From: Erysipelotrichaceae bacterium
GTDB taxonomy: Bacteria > Bacillota_I > Bacilli_A > Erysipelotrichales > Erysipelotrichaceae
Direction of reading: 5' to 3'
Assembly: GCA_019415435.1 (NCBI GenBank)
Contig: DXZE01000018.1
Span: forward strand, 1-36,767
Length of the DNA: 36,767 nt
Program-made: the position numbers and the translations under genes
Part shown: piece by piece, positions 15,927 through 23,921 of the stretch
Numbering within the stretch: the stretch's first letter is position 1
Layout: every line of letters begins with the position of its first letter
Notes under the pieces: model-generated
Told to the model about the DNA's origin: nothing
Database searches by the model: none
The model's input: only the letters and a program-made list of their open reading frames with translations

Positions 15927-15972
15927 TAAAAACGCATAATTACTGATTTATTTACGATTTTATACATCATCG

Positions 15973-15981
15973 TGATAAGAT
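15973..15981 (+). promoter_or_regulatory. Extended -10 of the minicistron/nnr transcript
   Basis: TGATAAGAT ends 5 nt before the ATG of the 7-codon minicistron. The -35 is weak. Confidence 0.4.
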
Positions 15982-15986
15982 AGTTC

Positions 15987-16007
15987 ATGAAAGAAACAAC
16001 ACCATGA
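15987..16007 (+). CDS. Possible leaderless minicistron (MKETTP) coupled to nnr
   Basis: ATG AAA GAA ACA ACA CCA TGA. Its stop overlaps the nnr start as ATGA, and its ATG sits at the predicted transcript 5' end. The nnr ATG has no Shine-Dalgarno of its own, so translation may re-initiate after this short ORF. At seven codons the ORF could be chance. Confidence 0.35.
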   Translation: MKETTP

Positions 16008-17452
16008 TAGCGGACACAGAAATGCTTAAACAAATCCTCAGAGATCCTGTCCTTTCTTCTGCTGAAATTCCAGAAAAAATATGCAGAGAAACAGCATCCC
16101 TGATTATTCAGGAATACTATAACTGTCATTCTATTTTAATTTTATGCGGAAATAATGATACAGGTCATATTGGCTTAAAACTTGTTAATGATCTTTCTTC
16201 TTTTCAGGTAAAGGTAGATCTTCTGGAAGGAAAAGAGAAGAGCTTTTCTTATGAAGATATAAAAAGCATTCTGGTTAAGAAAAAAGACAGAAAAGATGTA
16301 ATTAAAAATGCAGATCTGATTATAGATTGCGTCTATGGAAGTGACTTCCATGGCAAACTGAAGGAAGATATCAGGGATATCTTCCGTTATATCAATGATC
16401 TGGATAAGACCGTTATCTCTCTGGATATAAACAGTGGTGCGGAGGCAGATACAGGCTGTTATGATCATGATGCCCTGCATTCTGATTTAACTCTTGCCAT
16501 TGGCTGTTACAGACCTTTTCATATGCTTTCCAAAGAACATCGTCTTTTTGAAAAGGTACAGGTACTGGATGCTGGTTTTAAAAAGGCATCTGTATCCCAT
16601 TGGCATGAGATGAATGAAGATTTATTCTTCAAATCATTTCCTCATAAACCAGTGAATGCCTATAAAGGAACCTATGGAAAGACATTATTGGTAGGCGGAT
16701 CCTATGGCATGGCTGGTGCATTGTCATTGAACATCACTGGGGCTAAGACAGTTGGAGCTTCCTACATCAATGTAGCTTTACCGGATGAAGTTTATGGCAT
16801 CGTAGCTTCTCATCACATCACTCCTGTCTATCATCCATTTCATAGAGAAAACATGAAGGATACCCTTCTGCCTTTGATCCATGATGCCAAAGCCATTGCT
16901 TTTGGCAGCGGCAGTGTAAACATGGACAGGAAGATGGATGTTATGGATATGATTTTACAGAACAGTACGGTACCGGTTGTTCTGGACGCTGAGGCATTAA
17001 GACTGCTGGATCATAATACCTATATCCTTAATTTTGTAAAAGAACCAGTCATACTGACACCGCATATTGGTGAATTTTCAGCCATTCTGAATAAACCGGT
17101 TGAAGTAGTACAGGATCATAAGATTGAATATGCGTCCATGTTTACCAGGAAATATAAGGTTTATGTAGTGCTTAAGGGACCAGATACAATTGTGGCAGCA
17201 CCATCTGGTGAAATGTATATTAATCAGAGTGGATGTCAGGCCCTTGCTCAGGCAGGCAGCGGTGATCTTCTGACAGGTATTATGGCCGGAACACTAACAA
17301 TGGTAAGTGATGTATTCCAGGCTGTATGTATGGCTGTCTGGTTACATGGATACCTGGCTGAAATCGGAACAAGAACACATTCCATTCAGAATTTTGATTT
17401 ATTATCATATCCGGATATTATGGATCAGTTATTTAAAAAACATGGGTTTTAA
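16004..17452 (+). CDS. nnr: Bifunctional NAD(P)H-hydrate repair enzyme Nnr (dehydratase with degenerate epimerase domain)
   Basis: Repairs hydrated NAD(P)H. 482 residues. The N-terminal YjeF_N/epimerase-type domain (about 1-195) retains CGNNDTGHIG where active epimerases usually have GxGNNGGDG, and DCVYGSDF near the expected catalytic Asp region, so this half looks degenerate. The C-terminal ADP/ATP-dependent dehydratase (about 210-482) is well preserved: YGKTLLVGGSYGMAGA, GSGS, DAEALRLL, TPHIGEFS, VVLKGPDTIV, and AGSGDLLTG with the catalytic Asp. Without a normal ribosome site it depends on a leaderless or re-initiation start. It is followed by a bidirectional terminator. Confidence 0.88.
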   Translation: MIADTEMLKQILRDPVLSSAEIPEKICRETASLIIQEYYNCHSILILCGNNDTGHIGLKLVNDLSSFQVKVDLLEGKEKSFSYEDIKSILVKKKDRKDVIKNADLIIDCVYGSDFHGKLKEDIRDIFRYINDLDKTVISLDINSGAEADTGCYDHDALHSDLTLAIGCYRPFHMLSKEHRLFEKVQVLDAGFKKASVSHWHEMNEDLFFKSFPHKPVNAYKGTYGKTLLVGGSYGMAGALSLNITGAKTVGASYINVALPDEVYGIVASHHITPVYHPFHRENMKDTLLPLIHDAKAIAFGSGSVNMDRKMDVMDMILQNSTVPVVLDAEALRLLDHNTYILNFVKEPVILTPHIGEFSAILNKPVEVVQDHKIEYASMFTRKYKVYVVLKGPDTIVAAPSGEMYINQSGCQALAQAGSGDLLTGIMAGTLTMVSDVFQAVCMAVWLHGYLAEIGTRTHSIQNFDLLSYPDIMDQLFKKHGF

Positions 17453-17479
17453 AAAAGACTTCATCATGAAGTCTTTTTC
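17452..17479. terminator. Bidirectional terminator between nnr and the FakA-like gene
   Basis: AAAAGACTTCAT / ATGAAGTCTTTT stem with A- and T-runs on both sides. It serves nnr on the plus strand and the 17480 gene on the minus strand. Confidence 0.85.
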
Positions 17480-17737
17480 TTAACCCTTGAGACCTTCTTC
17501 CTGTCTCTGCATATTTTCTACAACAACGTCATAGATATCGCCGATGGACTGTCCATATTCCAGGACAAGCCATGGTTCATTGGTATGGAAATGAATCTTG
17601 ATTAATGTATCATCTCCTACGACTAACAGGCAATCGCCCTTGAAATGTTCTGTGATGTAATCATGAATCTTATCTTCATCAAGATCATGTCCATCTATCA
17701 GAAGCTGTGTATCAAACTTGAACTCTAACTGTTCCAT
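17480..17737 (-). CDS. Small standalone FakA/DAK-like domain protein
   Basis: 85 residues. The stretch DEDKIHDYITEHFKGDCLLVVGD followed by DTLIKIHFHTNEPWLVLEYG and DVVVENMQRQ matches the middle/C-terminal segment of FakA (fatty acid kinase, DAK-phosphatase family), where VVGDxxxxKVHVHTxxPGxVLEYA and IxIENMxxQ are typical. The kinase ATP domain and the rest of FakA are absent. It is not a recent truncation: it has its own ribosome site (GGAGG), extended -10 and terminator. It may bind FakB-acyl phosphate or regulate the full-length enzyme elsewhere (inference). Confidence 0.7.
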   Translation of the reverse strand: MEQLEFKFDTQLLIDGHDLDEDKIHDYITEHFKGDCLLVVGDDTLIKIHFHTNEPWLVLEYGQSIGDIYDVVVENMQRQEEGLKG

Positions 17738-17762
17738 ATAACCTCCATATGTTACAGACAGG

Positions 17763-17771
17763 ATTATAGCA
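17763..17771 (-). promoter_or_regulatory. Extended -10 of the FakA-like small gene
   Basis: Minus-strand TGCTATAAT, 25 nt upstream of the ATG. Confidence 0.6.
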
Positions 17772-17813
17772 TGATTCTATTTTCTTAAGTGGTATAACAA
17801 TTCTGATCTTTTT

Positions 17814-17843
17814 TTGTGGAATTTGATAATTTCCCGGTAATAC
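17814..17843 (+). promoter_or_regulatory. Candidate promoter of the ArdC-like gene
   Basis: TTGTGG, 18-nt spacer, TAATAC, just ahead of an AGAAGGAGA ribosome site. Confidence 0.35.
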
Positions 17844-17865
17844 ATGAACAGAAGGAGATTTATCT

Positions 17866-18735
17866 ATGAACAAAAAAGAAAACGTAAGAATTGAAATGAT
17901 TATGAAACAGCTTCAGGAAGGTGTGAACCAGGTGTATGAAACAGATCAATGGAAACAATATCTGAAAGTCATGTCAAGGTTTCACACTTACAGTTCTGCT
18001 AACACAATTCTTATCTACAGGCAGAAAAGAGATGCGACCTATGTGGCAGGCTATCAGACATGGAAGAACAAATTCAAACGCTACGTTAAGAAAGGTGAAA
18101 AAGCAATTCATATCCTTGCGCCTGTACATAAGGTTGTAGAAGAAGACAAGGAAGGAGAAAAGAAATACCGTATCATTGGATTCAGACCGGTGAATGTCTT
18201 TGATATCTCACAGACTTCAGGCCAGGCATTACCTGCCTATATGAGTAGTGAAATGGAAGGTACTGTCATGGATTATGACAATTTCATTCAGAAGCTTATG
18301 TCTGTCTCACCAGTACCGGTACAGTTTGGACCATTAAAAGGCAGTATGCATGGATGCTATAATCCAATTTCACATTCCATCATGATTCAGGATTCTATGT
18401 CAGAAATACAGACTGTAAAGACACTTCTTCACGAAATAACCCATGCATTGCTGCATGGGTCTCATCAGTCTGATTTACCACGAGAAGTTAAAGAAATAGA
18501 AGCAGAAAGTACAGCGTATGCTGTATGTTCCTACTTCCATATCGATACTTCTGAATATTCTTTTCCTTACATTGCCGGATGGTCACAGGATTGTACATGG
18601 GAAGATCTGAAGCCTTCTCTGGATTCCATAAGATATGCTTCAGATTACCTGATTGCATCTATCAAAAATGAACAGTTCTGTACAAATACAGAAAGATCAC
18701 TTCTGTCTGCGGGAACGACGGGTCAGTATGTTTAA
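17866..18735 (+). CDS. ArdC-like (DUF1738) protein with ImmA/IrrE-type zinc metallopeptidase domain
   Basis: 289 residues. The N-terminal ArdC-type ssDNA-binding domain (about 8-115) has FHTYSSANTILIYRQK, YVAGYQTWKNKFKRYVKKGEKAI and FRPVNVFDISQT. The C-terminal zincin has LLHEITHALLHG with the HExxH at about 189-193 and a third ligand in EAESTAY about 20 residues later. Such proteins are common on conjugative elements and plasmids, where ArdC protects incoming ssDNA from restriction; here no other mobile genes are adjacent. Strong ribosome site AGAAGGAGA. Its last 39 bp overlap the 3' end of the convergent GH140-like gene. Confidence 0.85.
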   Translation: MNKKENVRIEMIMKQLQEGVNQVYETDQWKQYLKVMSRFHTYSSANTILIYRQKRDATYVAGYQTWKNKFKRYVKKGEKAIHILAPVHKVVEEDKEGEKKYRIIGFRPVNVFDISQTSGQALPAYMSSEMEGTVMDYDNFIQKLMSVSPVPVQFGPLKGSMHGCYNPISHSIMIQDSMSEIQTVKTLLHEITHALLHGSHQSDLPREVKEIEAESTAYAVCSYFHIDTSEYSFPYIAGWSQDCTWEDLKPSLDSIRYASDYLIASIKNEQFCTNTERSLLSAGTTGQYV

Positions 18736-20523
18736 AGTATGACTCTTTTCCGTTTCAGGAACAGCTTCACCCTCTAAAGGCATCTTTCTTAATTCAGCTG
18801 TATTATCCAATGCATCATCATCTGATGGCACACTGATAATATCAGGAAGTTCATCTTCATCAGAAGAAATATCATCATCTTCTTCAATAATTGGATCTTC
18901 AGAGAATGGTTCAGATGGTTCTTCTGATACATGTATCACTTCTTCATGCATGACATCTGTATCACTCTCATTCATGTCTTCATGCGGTTGAGCCAGTTCA
19001 TTTTTATCTGAGATGACTTCCGCTTCCATATAATCAGAATCTTCTGCTGTATCATCTTCTTCTATGATTTCATCAGCCGGAAGAACTTCTGTTTCTTCTG
19101 AAACAGCAGCTTCTTCCTCTTTTTCAACAGGATGATAATCAGATTCTTCCGGTTTACGTAAACGTATCAGAAGATATGGTACATCTGGCAGTTCTATGGC
19201 AAATTCACTCTGGAATACACCAGCGTGCTGCACATCCATATTCCATGTATCAATGATATCTACCGCATATTCCTTATCATCATCTTCATGGAATGTATAC
19301 TTCTTACATTGCAGATAACCGAAGTAATAGAGATATTGTGAATCTTTACCATCACTGCCATAGCCTTCTGCAATATGACAAGGATTATCAACAAAGGAAA
19401 GTTCCTGACCAGGCACTTCATCTAATATCTTAGTAAGGAAAGAGATGCGTTCAGTTGCTTCACCTTTCCATGTACCGCCCTTTTCTACAAAGAGATCTTC
19501 TCCATACGCTTCTGAAAGAGAAGGATATCCGCCACGGATTACTGTTTCATAGCTTCTGCGGACGATCTCTTTAGCTGGCAAGGCATATCTGAAATCAGGC
19601 TGGTCACCCTCTAAGCCGATATCGTCCATGATAACAGGCTTCTTGTACCATTCTCTGATGGCATTCGTTCTTTCAACAGGATTATAGAGATCAGAAGCTT
19701 CAATGCTGCAATGGGTTGTCCAGTTTGACGCAAAGTCAAAGTTTCCTTCAACACCGGATACACTGCGTAAGTGACGATAGGAATCTCTTTTAGAGATTGT
19801 ATCGGCCATTTTGTAAAGATCGGTTACCGCAGGATCTCTGCTTAAAGTCCACCATACATTATGGTATGCACTGAATCTGTCACACATCATATTGAAATAG
19901 TTAACCTTCTGTGTAAGTGACAGTTCATTAACAGTCTTTCCAGATACGATCAGATCAGCTTCTATACCCGCTTCTGCAAGCTTTGTGACTGCCTGTTCCA
20001 GCTTATGAAGATGAGAAATATTGTAAGAATCATAATCTGCATTTACAAACATATTTTCGGTATCAGGCATAGCTTCAAAACGTAATCTTTTAATACCAGC
20101 ATTCTGTAAAGAAGCGACCGTATTATGCATGGTTTCTTCATCCTGCAGATACCATGTATATGCATTTGAACTGAATGGATGACATACTGTACCATCTTCA
20201 TACATGAAATGATATGTATCATGCAGTCTTACTATGCCATGATTGTTTTCATCATTGTCCTTTACAAAGAATGTTCCGGATAAGGAACCCTTGATAAAAG
20301 ATGCCTGCAGAATAAAGTTATACTTTCCTGTAAAGGAAGGCATGAAACGGATCTTGTATGTTCCACTTCCATCATAGAATCCTTTAACTGTTACAGACTC
20401 ATTTCTGCCTGTAAAAATACCTGTCAGCGTATGATCCAGAAAAGGATTTCCTTCTTCAGATCCCTGCAGCTGTACTTCAAAAACATCCCAGCGTTTTACA
20501 TTTGTCGGATAATCCTGTGCCAT
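18697..20523 (-). CDS. DUF5060/DUF4038 (GH140-like) protein with divergent active site and acidic tail
   Basis: 608 residues from the ATG at 20523 (GGGAGA upstream); a longer start at 20556 overlaps a TAAAAT -10 box and is not preferred. DUF5060-type beta domain at about 1-95 (VFEVQLQGSEEGNPF, VKGFYDGSGTYKIRFMP). A DUF4038/DUF5605 TIM-barrel part follows at about 100-390 (PFSSNAYTWYLQ, IKRLRFEAMPD, NVWWTLSRDP, KPVIMDDIGLEGD), then a C-terminal beta domain to about 470. Family members as I know them have WWxxANEYD and DExxYEG; here these read SRDP and DDIGLEG, so catalysis is doubtful. No signal peptide, so cytoplasmic. Residues ~475-590 are a Glu/Asp/Ser-rich disordered tail ending in basic TRRSRRQK. 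Confidence 0.75.
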   Translation of the reverse strand: MAQDYPTNVKRWDVFEVQLQGSEEGNPFLDHTLTGIFTGRNESVTVKGFYDGSGTYKIRFMPSFTGKYNFILQASFIKGSLSGTFFVKDNDENNHGIVRLHDTYHFMYEDGTVCHPFSSNAYTWYLQDEETMHNTVASLQNAGIKRLRFEAMPDTENMFVNADYDSYNISHLHKLEQAVTKLAEAGIEADLIVSGKTVNELSLTQKVNYFNMMCDRFSAYHNVWWTLSRDPAVTDLYKMADTISKRDSYRHLRSVSGVEGNFDFASNWTTHCSIEASDLYNPVERTNAIREWYKKPVIMDDIGLEGDQPDFRYALPAKEIVRRSYETVIRGGYPSLSEAYGEDLFVEKGGTWKGEATERISFLTKILDEVPGQELSFVDNPCHIAEGYGSDGKDSQYLYYFGYLQCKKYTFHEDDDKEYAVDIIDTWNMDVQHAGVFQSEFAIELPDVPYLLIRLRKPEESDYHPVEKEEEAAVSEETEVLPADEIIEEDDTAEDSDYMEAEVISDKNELAQPHEDMNESDTDVMHEEVIHVSEEPSEPFSEDPIIEEDDDISSDEDELPDIISVPSDDDALDNTAELRKMPLEGEAVPETEKSHTLNILTRRSRRQK

Positions 20524-20600
20524 GAATGATCTCTCCCTTGGTTTAACTATGTTCATTTTAGCGCAAAACAGGTATTTATTTGTACCTTTTTATCAAATAA

Positions 20601-20924
20601 TCAAAGATTTGTGATTGGTTTTCTTTCTGGTTTCAGATTATGCTGCTTTTCAGAACGCTTTTTCATTTCCAGTTCAATGTCTTCCAGCGTAATACCCTTT
20701 TCTACCATTAAAACTAATACATGGTAGACAAGATCATTGATCTCGCCAACCAGATCTTCTTTGGATTGTGAAAGGGCCGCAATGATAACTTCAGTACTTT
20801 CTTCACCAACTTTCTTTAATATCTTTTCCAATCCTTTTTCATAAAGATAAGTTGTATAGCTTCCTTCTTCCGGATGAAACTTTCTGTTTAATGCTGTTTC
20901 ATATTGCCTTTCTAATTCATTCAT
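20601..20924 (-). CDS. hisE: Phosphoribosyl-ATP diphosphatase
   Basis: Second step of histidine synthesis: PR-ATP to PR-AMP. 107 residues from the chosen start. MazG-like helices carry the metal Glu/Asp pattern GLEKILKKVGEESTEVIIAA and EINDLVYHVLVLM. The ATG at 20924 overlaps the hisI stop closely (ATGAATGA); an in-frame ATG at 20951 gives 116 residues and is less likely because it lies deeper in hisI. Last gene of the his operon. Only a weak 5-bp AGGTA/TACCT hairpin with GTTTT follows at about 20573-20595. Confidence 0.92.
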   Translation of the reverse strand: MNELERQYETALNRKFHPEEGSYTTYLYEKGLEKILKKVGEESTEVIIAALSQSKEDLVGEINDLVYHVLVLMVEKGITLEDIELEMKKRSEKQHNLKPERKPITNL

Positions 20925-21261
20925 GATTCTTTGTTTCAACCTCTTTTCCATCTATATTTCTGTAAAAGCAGCTGTAATGACCTGTATGACAGGCTGAACC
21001 ATCCTGTTTTACCTTCAATAACAATGTATCTTCATCACAATCAATCAATATCTCATGAACATGCTGGTAGTGACCGCTTGTTTCTCCCTTGGTCCATAAT
21101 TCTTCGCGGCTTCTGGACCAGTATGTCGCAATTCCGGTTTCCAGTGTTTTATCGAAGCTTTCCTGATTCATATAGGCAAGCATTAATACTTCATTTGTCT
21201 TTTCATCCTGTACAACTACCGGAATCAATCCATTTCCCTTTTTAAAATCAGGCTGTATCAT
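20917..21261 (-). CDS. hisI: Phosphoribosyl-AMP cyclohydrolase
   Basis: Opens the purine ring of PR-AMP in the third step. 114 residues. Signatures are LMLAYMNQESFDKTLETG, YWSRSREELWTKGETSGHYQ, and the metal-binding DCDEDTLLLKVKQDGSACHTGHYSCFYR. It is separate from hisE, whereas many bacteria have a hisIE fusion. ATGA overlap with hisF. Confidence 0.95.
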   Translation of the reverse strand: MIQPDFKKGNGLIPVVVQDEKTNEVLMLAYMNQESFDKTLETGIATYWSRSREELWTKGETSGHYQHVHEILIDCDEDTLLLKVKQDGSACHTGHYSCFYRNIDGKEVETKNHE

Positions 21262-22019
21262 AATCGCACCGGAACTCCCTTCTCTTTTAAGTATTTCTTT
21301 ACATCACCTACAGATAATTCATCATAGTGGAATAATGAAGCTGCCAAGGCAGCATCTGCGGCATTTTCATGGAATACTTCATAGAAGTGTTCCAGCTTTC
21401 CACAGCCGCCTGAGGCTATGACAGGTACATGTACACATTGCCTGACTGCCTTTAAGAAAGGAATATCGTAGCCCTGCTTTGTGCCATCTGCGTCCATGGA
21501 TGTAAGCAGTATTTCGCCTGCCCCTTTACGGACACCATCCTTTATCCAATCTAAAGCATCTATACCTGTATCAATACGGCCGCCATTGATTACTATATTC
21601 CATCCGCTGCCATCCTTGCGCTTTCTTCCATCAACAGCCAACGTAATGCACTGATCTCCAAACATAGCAGCACTTTCACTGATCAGATCCGGATTTCTGA
21701 CTGCTGCAGAATTCAAAGAGCACTTGTCTGCACCAGCTCTTAAGATCTTACGGATATCTTCACAGGTTCTTAAGCCTCCGCCAACTGTAAAAGGAATAAA
21801 GATGGATGCGGCAACCTGTTCCACTACCTGAACCATGGTCTTTCTGCCATCACTGGTTGCGGTAATATCCAGAAAGACTAATTCATCAGCACCCTGTTCA
21901 TAGTACTTACGGCCCATTTCAGCCGGATCACCAACTTCTTTCAAACCGACAAAGTTCACACCTTTAACAACTCTGCCATCCTTAACATCAAGACAAGGAA
22001 TGATTCTTTTTGTCAGCAT
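21258..22019 (-). CDS. hisF: Imidazole glycerol phosphate synthase subunit HisF (cyclase)
   Basis: Forms IGP and AICAR with ammonia delivered from HisH. 253-residue TIM barrel. Catalytic Asp residues are in IIPCLDVKDGRVVKGVNF (about 6-23) and CITLAVDGRK; phosphate loops are VGGGLRT and ASGGCGK. Overlaps hisA by 7 nt. Confidence 0.96.
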   Translation of the reverse strand: MLTKRIIPCLDVKDGRVVKGVNFVGLKEVGDPAEMGRKYYEQGADELVFLDITATSDGRKTMVQVVEQVAASIFIPFTVGGGLRTCEDIRKILRAGADKCSLNSAAVRNPDLISESAAMFGDQCITLAVDGRKRKDGSGWNIVINGGRIDTGIDALDWIKDGVRKGAGEILLTSMDADGTKQGYDIPFLKAVRQCVHVPVIASGGCGKLEHFYEVFHENAADAALAASLFHYDELSVGDVKKYLKEKGVPVRL

Positions 22020-22735
22020 GTTTCTTCTCCTATGGCAATTGCCTTATGCAGATCAAAAGTGTCTGAATAGGCAGCCTTGCCAACAATGGCACCATATAAG
22101 TTAAGAGTACAGAGATTCTCTATATCTTTCAGATTATGTACACCGCCAGAAGCTGTAATCTTAACAGAAACATGTTCTGAAAGCTTCTTCAGCATATCAA
22201 GATTTGGTCCCTGCATGGTGCCATCCTTGGATATATCCGTAAAGATAATATTCTGAACACCTTCTTCTTCAAGCTGACTGGCAAAATCGAGATACCAGAA
22301 ACTGCTTTTCTGAAGCCATCCTTCTGCCATGGCATAGCCATTGCGGCAATCCATTCCTACCGAAATCCTTGCACCATATTTACTGACTGCTTCTTTTAAG
22401 AAATTTTCATCCTGTATGGCAGCTGTACCAAGAATGACTCTTTCAATCCCATGATCCAGATAAAATGCAATATCTTCCATCAGGCGGATACCACCGCCTA
22501 CTTCTATCTTAAGATTCGTCTTTTCTTTCACTGCTAATACAGATTCTGCATTTTCACGTTTGCCGCTCTTAGCACCATCCAGATCAACCACATGAATATA
22601 GGAAGCTCCCTGTTCTTGAAAATGCTTTGCGGCAGATAATATGGAATCTGCGACGATTTCCTTTTTACCATAGTCTCCCTGAAACAGTCTGACTGGTTTT
22701 CCATCAATCATATCAATAGCCGGTAATATAATCAT
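22013..22735 (-). CDS. hisA: ProFAR isomerase HisA
   Basis: 1-(5-phosphoribosyl)-5-[(phosphoribosylamino)methylideneamino]imidazole-4-carboxamide isomerase, an Amadori rearrangement. 240 residues. LPAIDMIDGKPVRLFQGDY with the catalytic Asp, EVGGGIRL, SVGMDCRNG with the second Asp, FTDISKDGTMQGPN, and ASGGVHN. The first phosphate motif matches HisA and not HisF. ATGA overlap with hisH. Confidence 0.95.
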   Translation of the reverse strand: MIILPAIDMIDGKPVRLFQGDYGKKEIVADSILSAAKHFQEQGASYIHVVDLDGAKSGKRENAESVLAVKEKTNLKIEVGGGIRLMEDIAFYLDHGIERVILGTAAIQDENFLKEAVSKYGARISVGMDCRNGYAMAEGWLQKSSFWYLDFASQLEEEGVQNIIFTDISKDGTMQGPNLDMLKKLSEHVSVKITASGGVHNLKDIENLCTLNLYGAIVGKAAYSDTFDLHKAIAIGEETC

Positions 22736-23343
22736 GAAAACACCTCCGTAAAATACTTCAGAATCGTTAAGCCGTCTTCACCACTCTTTTCCGGATGAAA
22801 CTGACATCCCATGACATTATTTTTGCATACTATGCCAGGTATACGCAGCTTTCCATAAGAAGAATATGCCAGTAAGTTTTCTTCATTCATGTCTGAAGCA
22901 TAGTAGGAATGTACATAATAGACATATGTATGTTCTGGAAGAAGATCCTTAAGCTTTGAAGGATGGTTCCACTCCAGTTCATTCCAGCCTATTTCAGGTA
23001 CACTGACATCCGGATCATCGATCCGGACAATCTTTCCATGAATAAAGCCGAATCCTTTTGTTTGACCCTTTTCATAGCTTTCATCAAACAACATCTGCAT
23101 ACCTAAACAGATACCTAATAAAGGCTTGCCCTGCTTTACTTCAGAAACAATGAAATCCCGTAAACCATAATGAGTGATATTATCCATGCAGTCGCCAAAG
23201 GCACCTACGCCAGGCAGAATCAGCTTGTCACAGGCATGAAGAACATTTGTATCTCTTGAAATAATGCATTCTTTACCAAGATGATGCAATGCATTTTCTA
23301 CTGATCTGAGATTCCCCATGCCGTAATCAATAATACCGATCAT
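22732..23343 (-). CDS. hisH: Imidazole glycerol phosphate synthase subunit HisH (glutaminase)
   Basis: Class I glutamine amidotransferase that feeds ammonia to HisF. 203 residues. IIDYGMGNLRSV N-terminus, oxyanion strand LPGVGAFGDCM, nucleophile in LLGICLGMQMLFD (Cys about 81), and the His/Glu dyad in CQFHPEKSG. ATGA overlap with hisB. Confidence 0.96.
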   Translation of the reverse strand: MIGIIDYGMGNLRSVENALHHLGKECIISRDTNVLHACDKLILPGVGAFGDCMDNITHYGLRDFIVSEVKQGKPLLGICLGMQMLFDESYEKGQTKGFGFIHGKIVRIDDPDVSVPEIGWNELEWNHPSKLKDLLPEHTYVYYVHSYYASDMNEENLLAYSSYGKLRIPGIVCKNNVMGCQFHPEKSGEDGLTILKYFTEVFS

Positions 23344-23921
23344 TCAAGATATCCTTTCGTAGAAGGAAGTGCAGTACCGGTAATCTCTGCAGCCTGTTTC
23401 ATACATCTGCCGAATGCTTTAAAGATAGCTTCTGCCTTATGATGATCATTCTTTCCATATAAAAGATTAATGTGCAGGGAAACACCTGCATTCATCGCAA
23501 AGGCACGGAAGAATTCTTCTATCATCTCGGTTGATAACATACCGATAGAATCTCTGTCAAAAGATGCATTGAAGACAAGATATGGTCTTCCTGAGATATC
23601 CATGGATACATTTACCAGCGCTTCATCCATCGGTAATGTCACGGATCCATAGCGCTGTATACCCTTGCGGTCTCCTGATGCATTTCTGAATGCTGTTCCC
23701 AAAGCAAGACCGCAGTCTTCAATCGTATGATGATCATCTACGTCCAGATCTCCATCCGTATGCAGATCAAGATCCAGTGATCCATGGAACGCAGTTAATT
23801 CCATCATATGATTGAAGAAACCTACACCTGTATCAATAGAGGCATTGCCATTTCCATCAAGATTCAGTCTGACATGTACAGAGGTTTCTTTTGTGTCTCT
23901 TTGGATTTCTGCTTCTCTCAT
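23340..23921 (-). CDS. hisB: Imidazoleglycerol-phosphate dehydratase
   Basis: Converts IGP to imidazole acetol phosphate. 193 residues, monofunctional. Manganese-binding motifs are FFNHMMELTAFHG, DDHHTIEDCGLALG and HHKAEAIFKAFGRCM. The N-terminal histidinol-phosphatase domain found in enteric HisB is absent. ATGA overlaps on both sides. Confidence 0.96.
   Translation of the reverse strand: MREAEIQRDTKETSVHVRLNLDGNGNASIDTGVGFFNHMMELTAFHGSLDLDLHTDGDLDVDDHHTIEDCGLALGTAFRNASGDRKGIQRYGSVTLPMDEALVNVSMDISGRPYLVFNASFDRDSIGMLSTEMIEEFFRAFAMNAGVSLHINLLYGKNDHHKAEAIFKAFGRCMKQAAEITGTALPSTKGYLE

Noticed and set aside
15560..15946. Plus-strand Leu/Phe-rich ORFs opposite the histone-like gene
   Set aside because: They are antisense products of Lys/Ala codon repeats and have no ribosome site.
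20573..20595. Terminator after hisE
   Set aside because: The stem is only 5 bp with a broken T-run, too weak to list as a feature.
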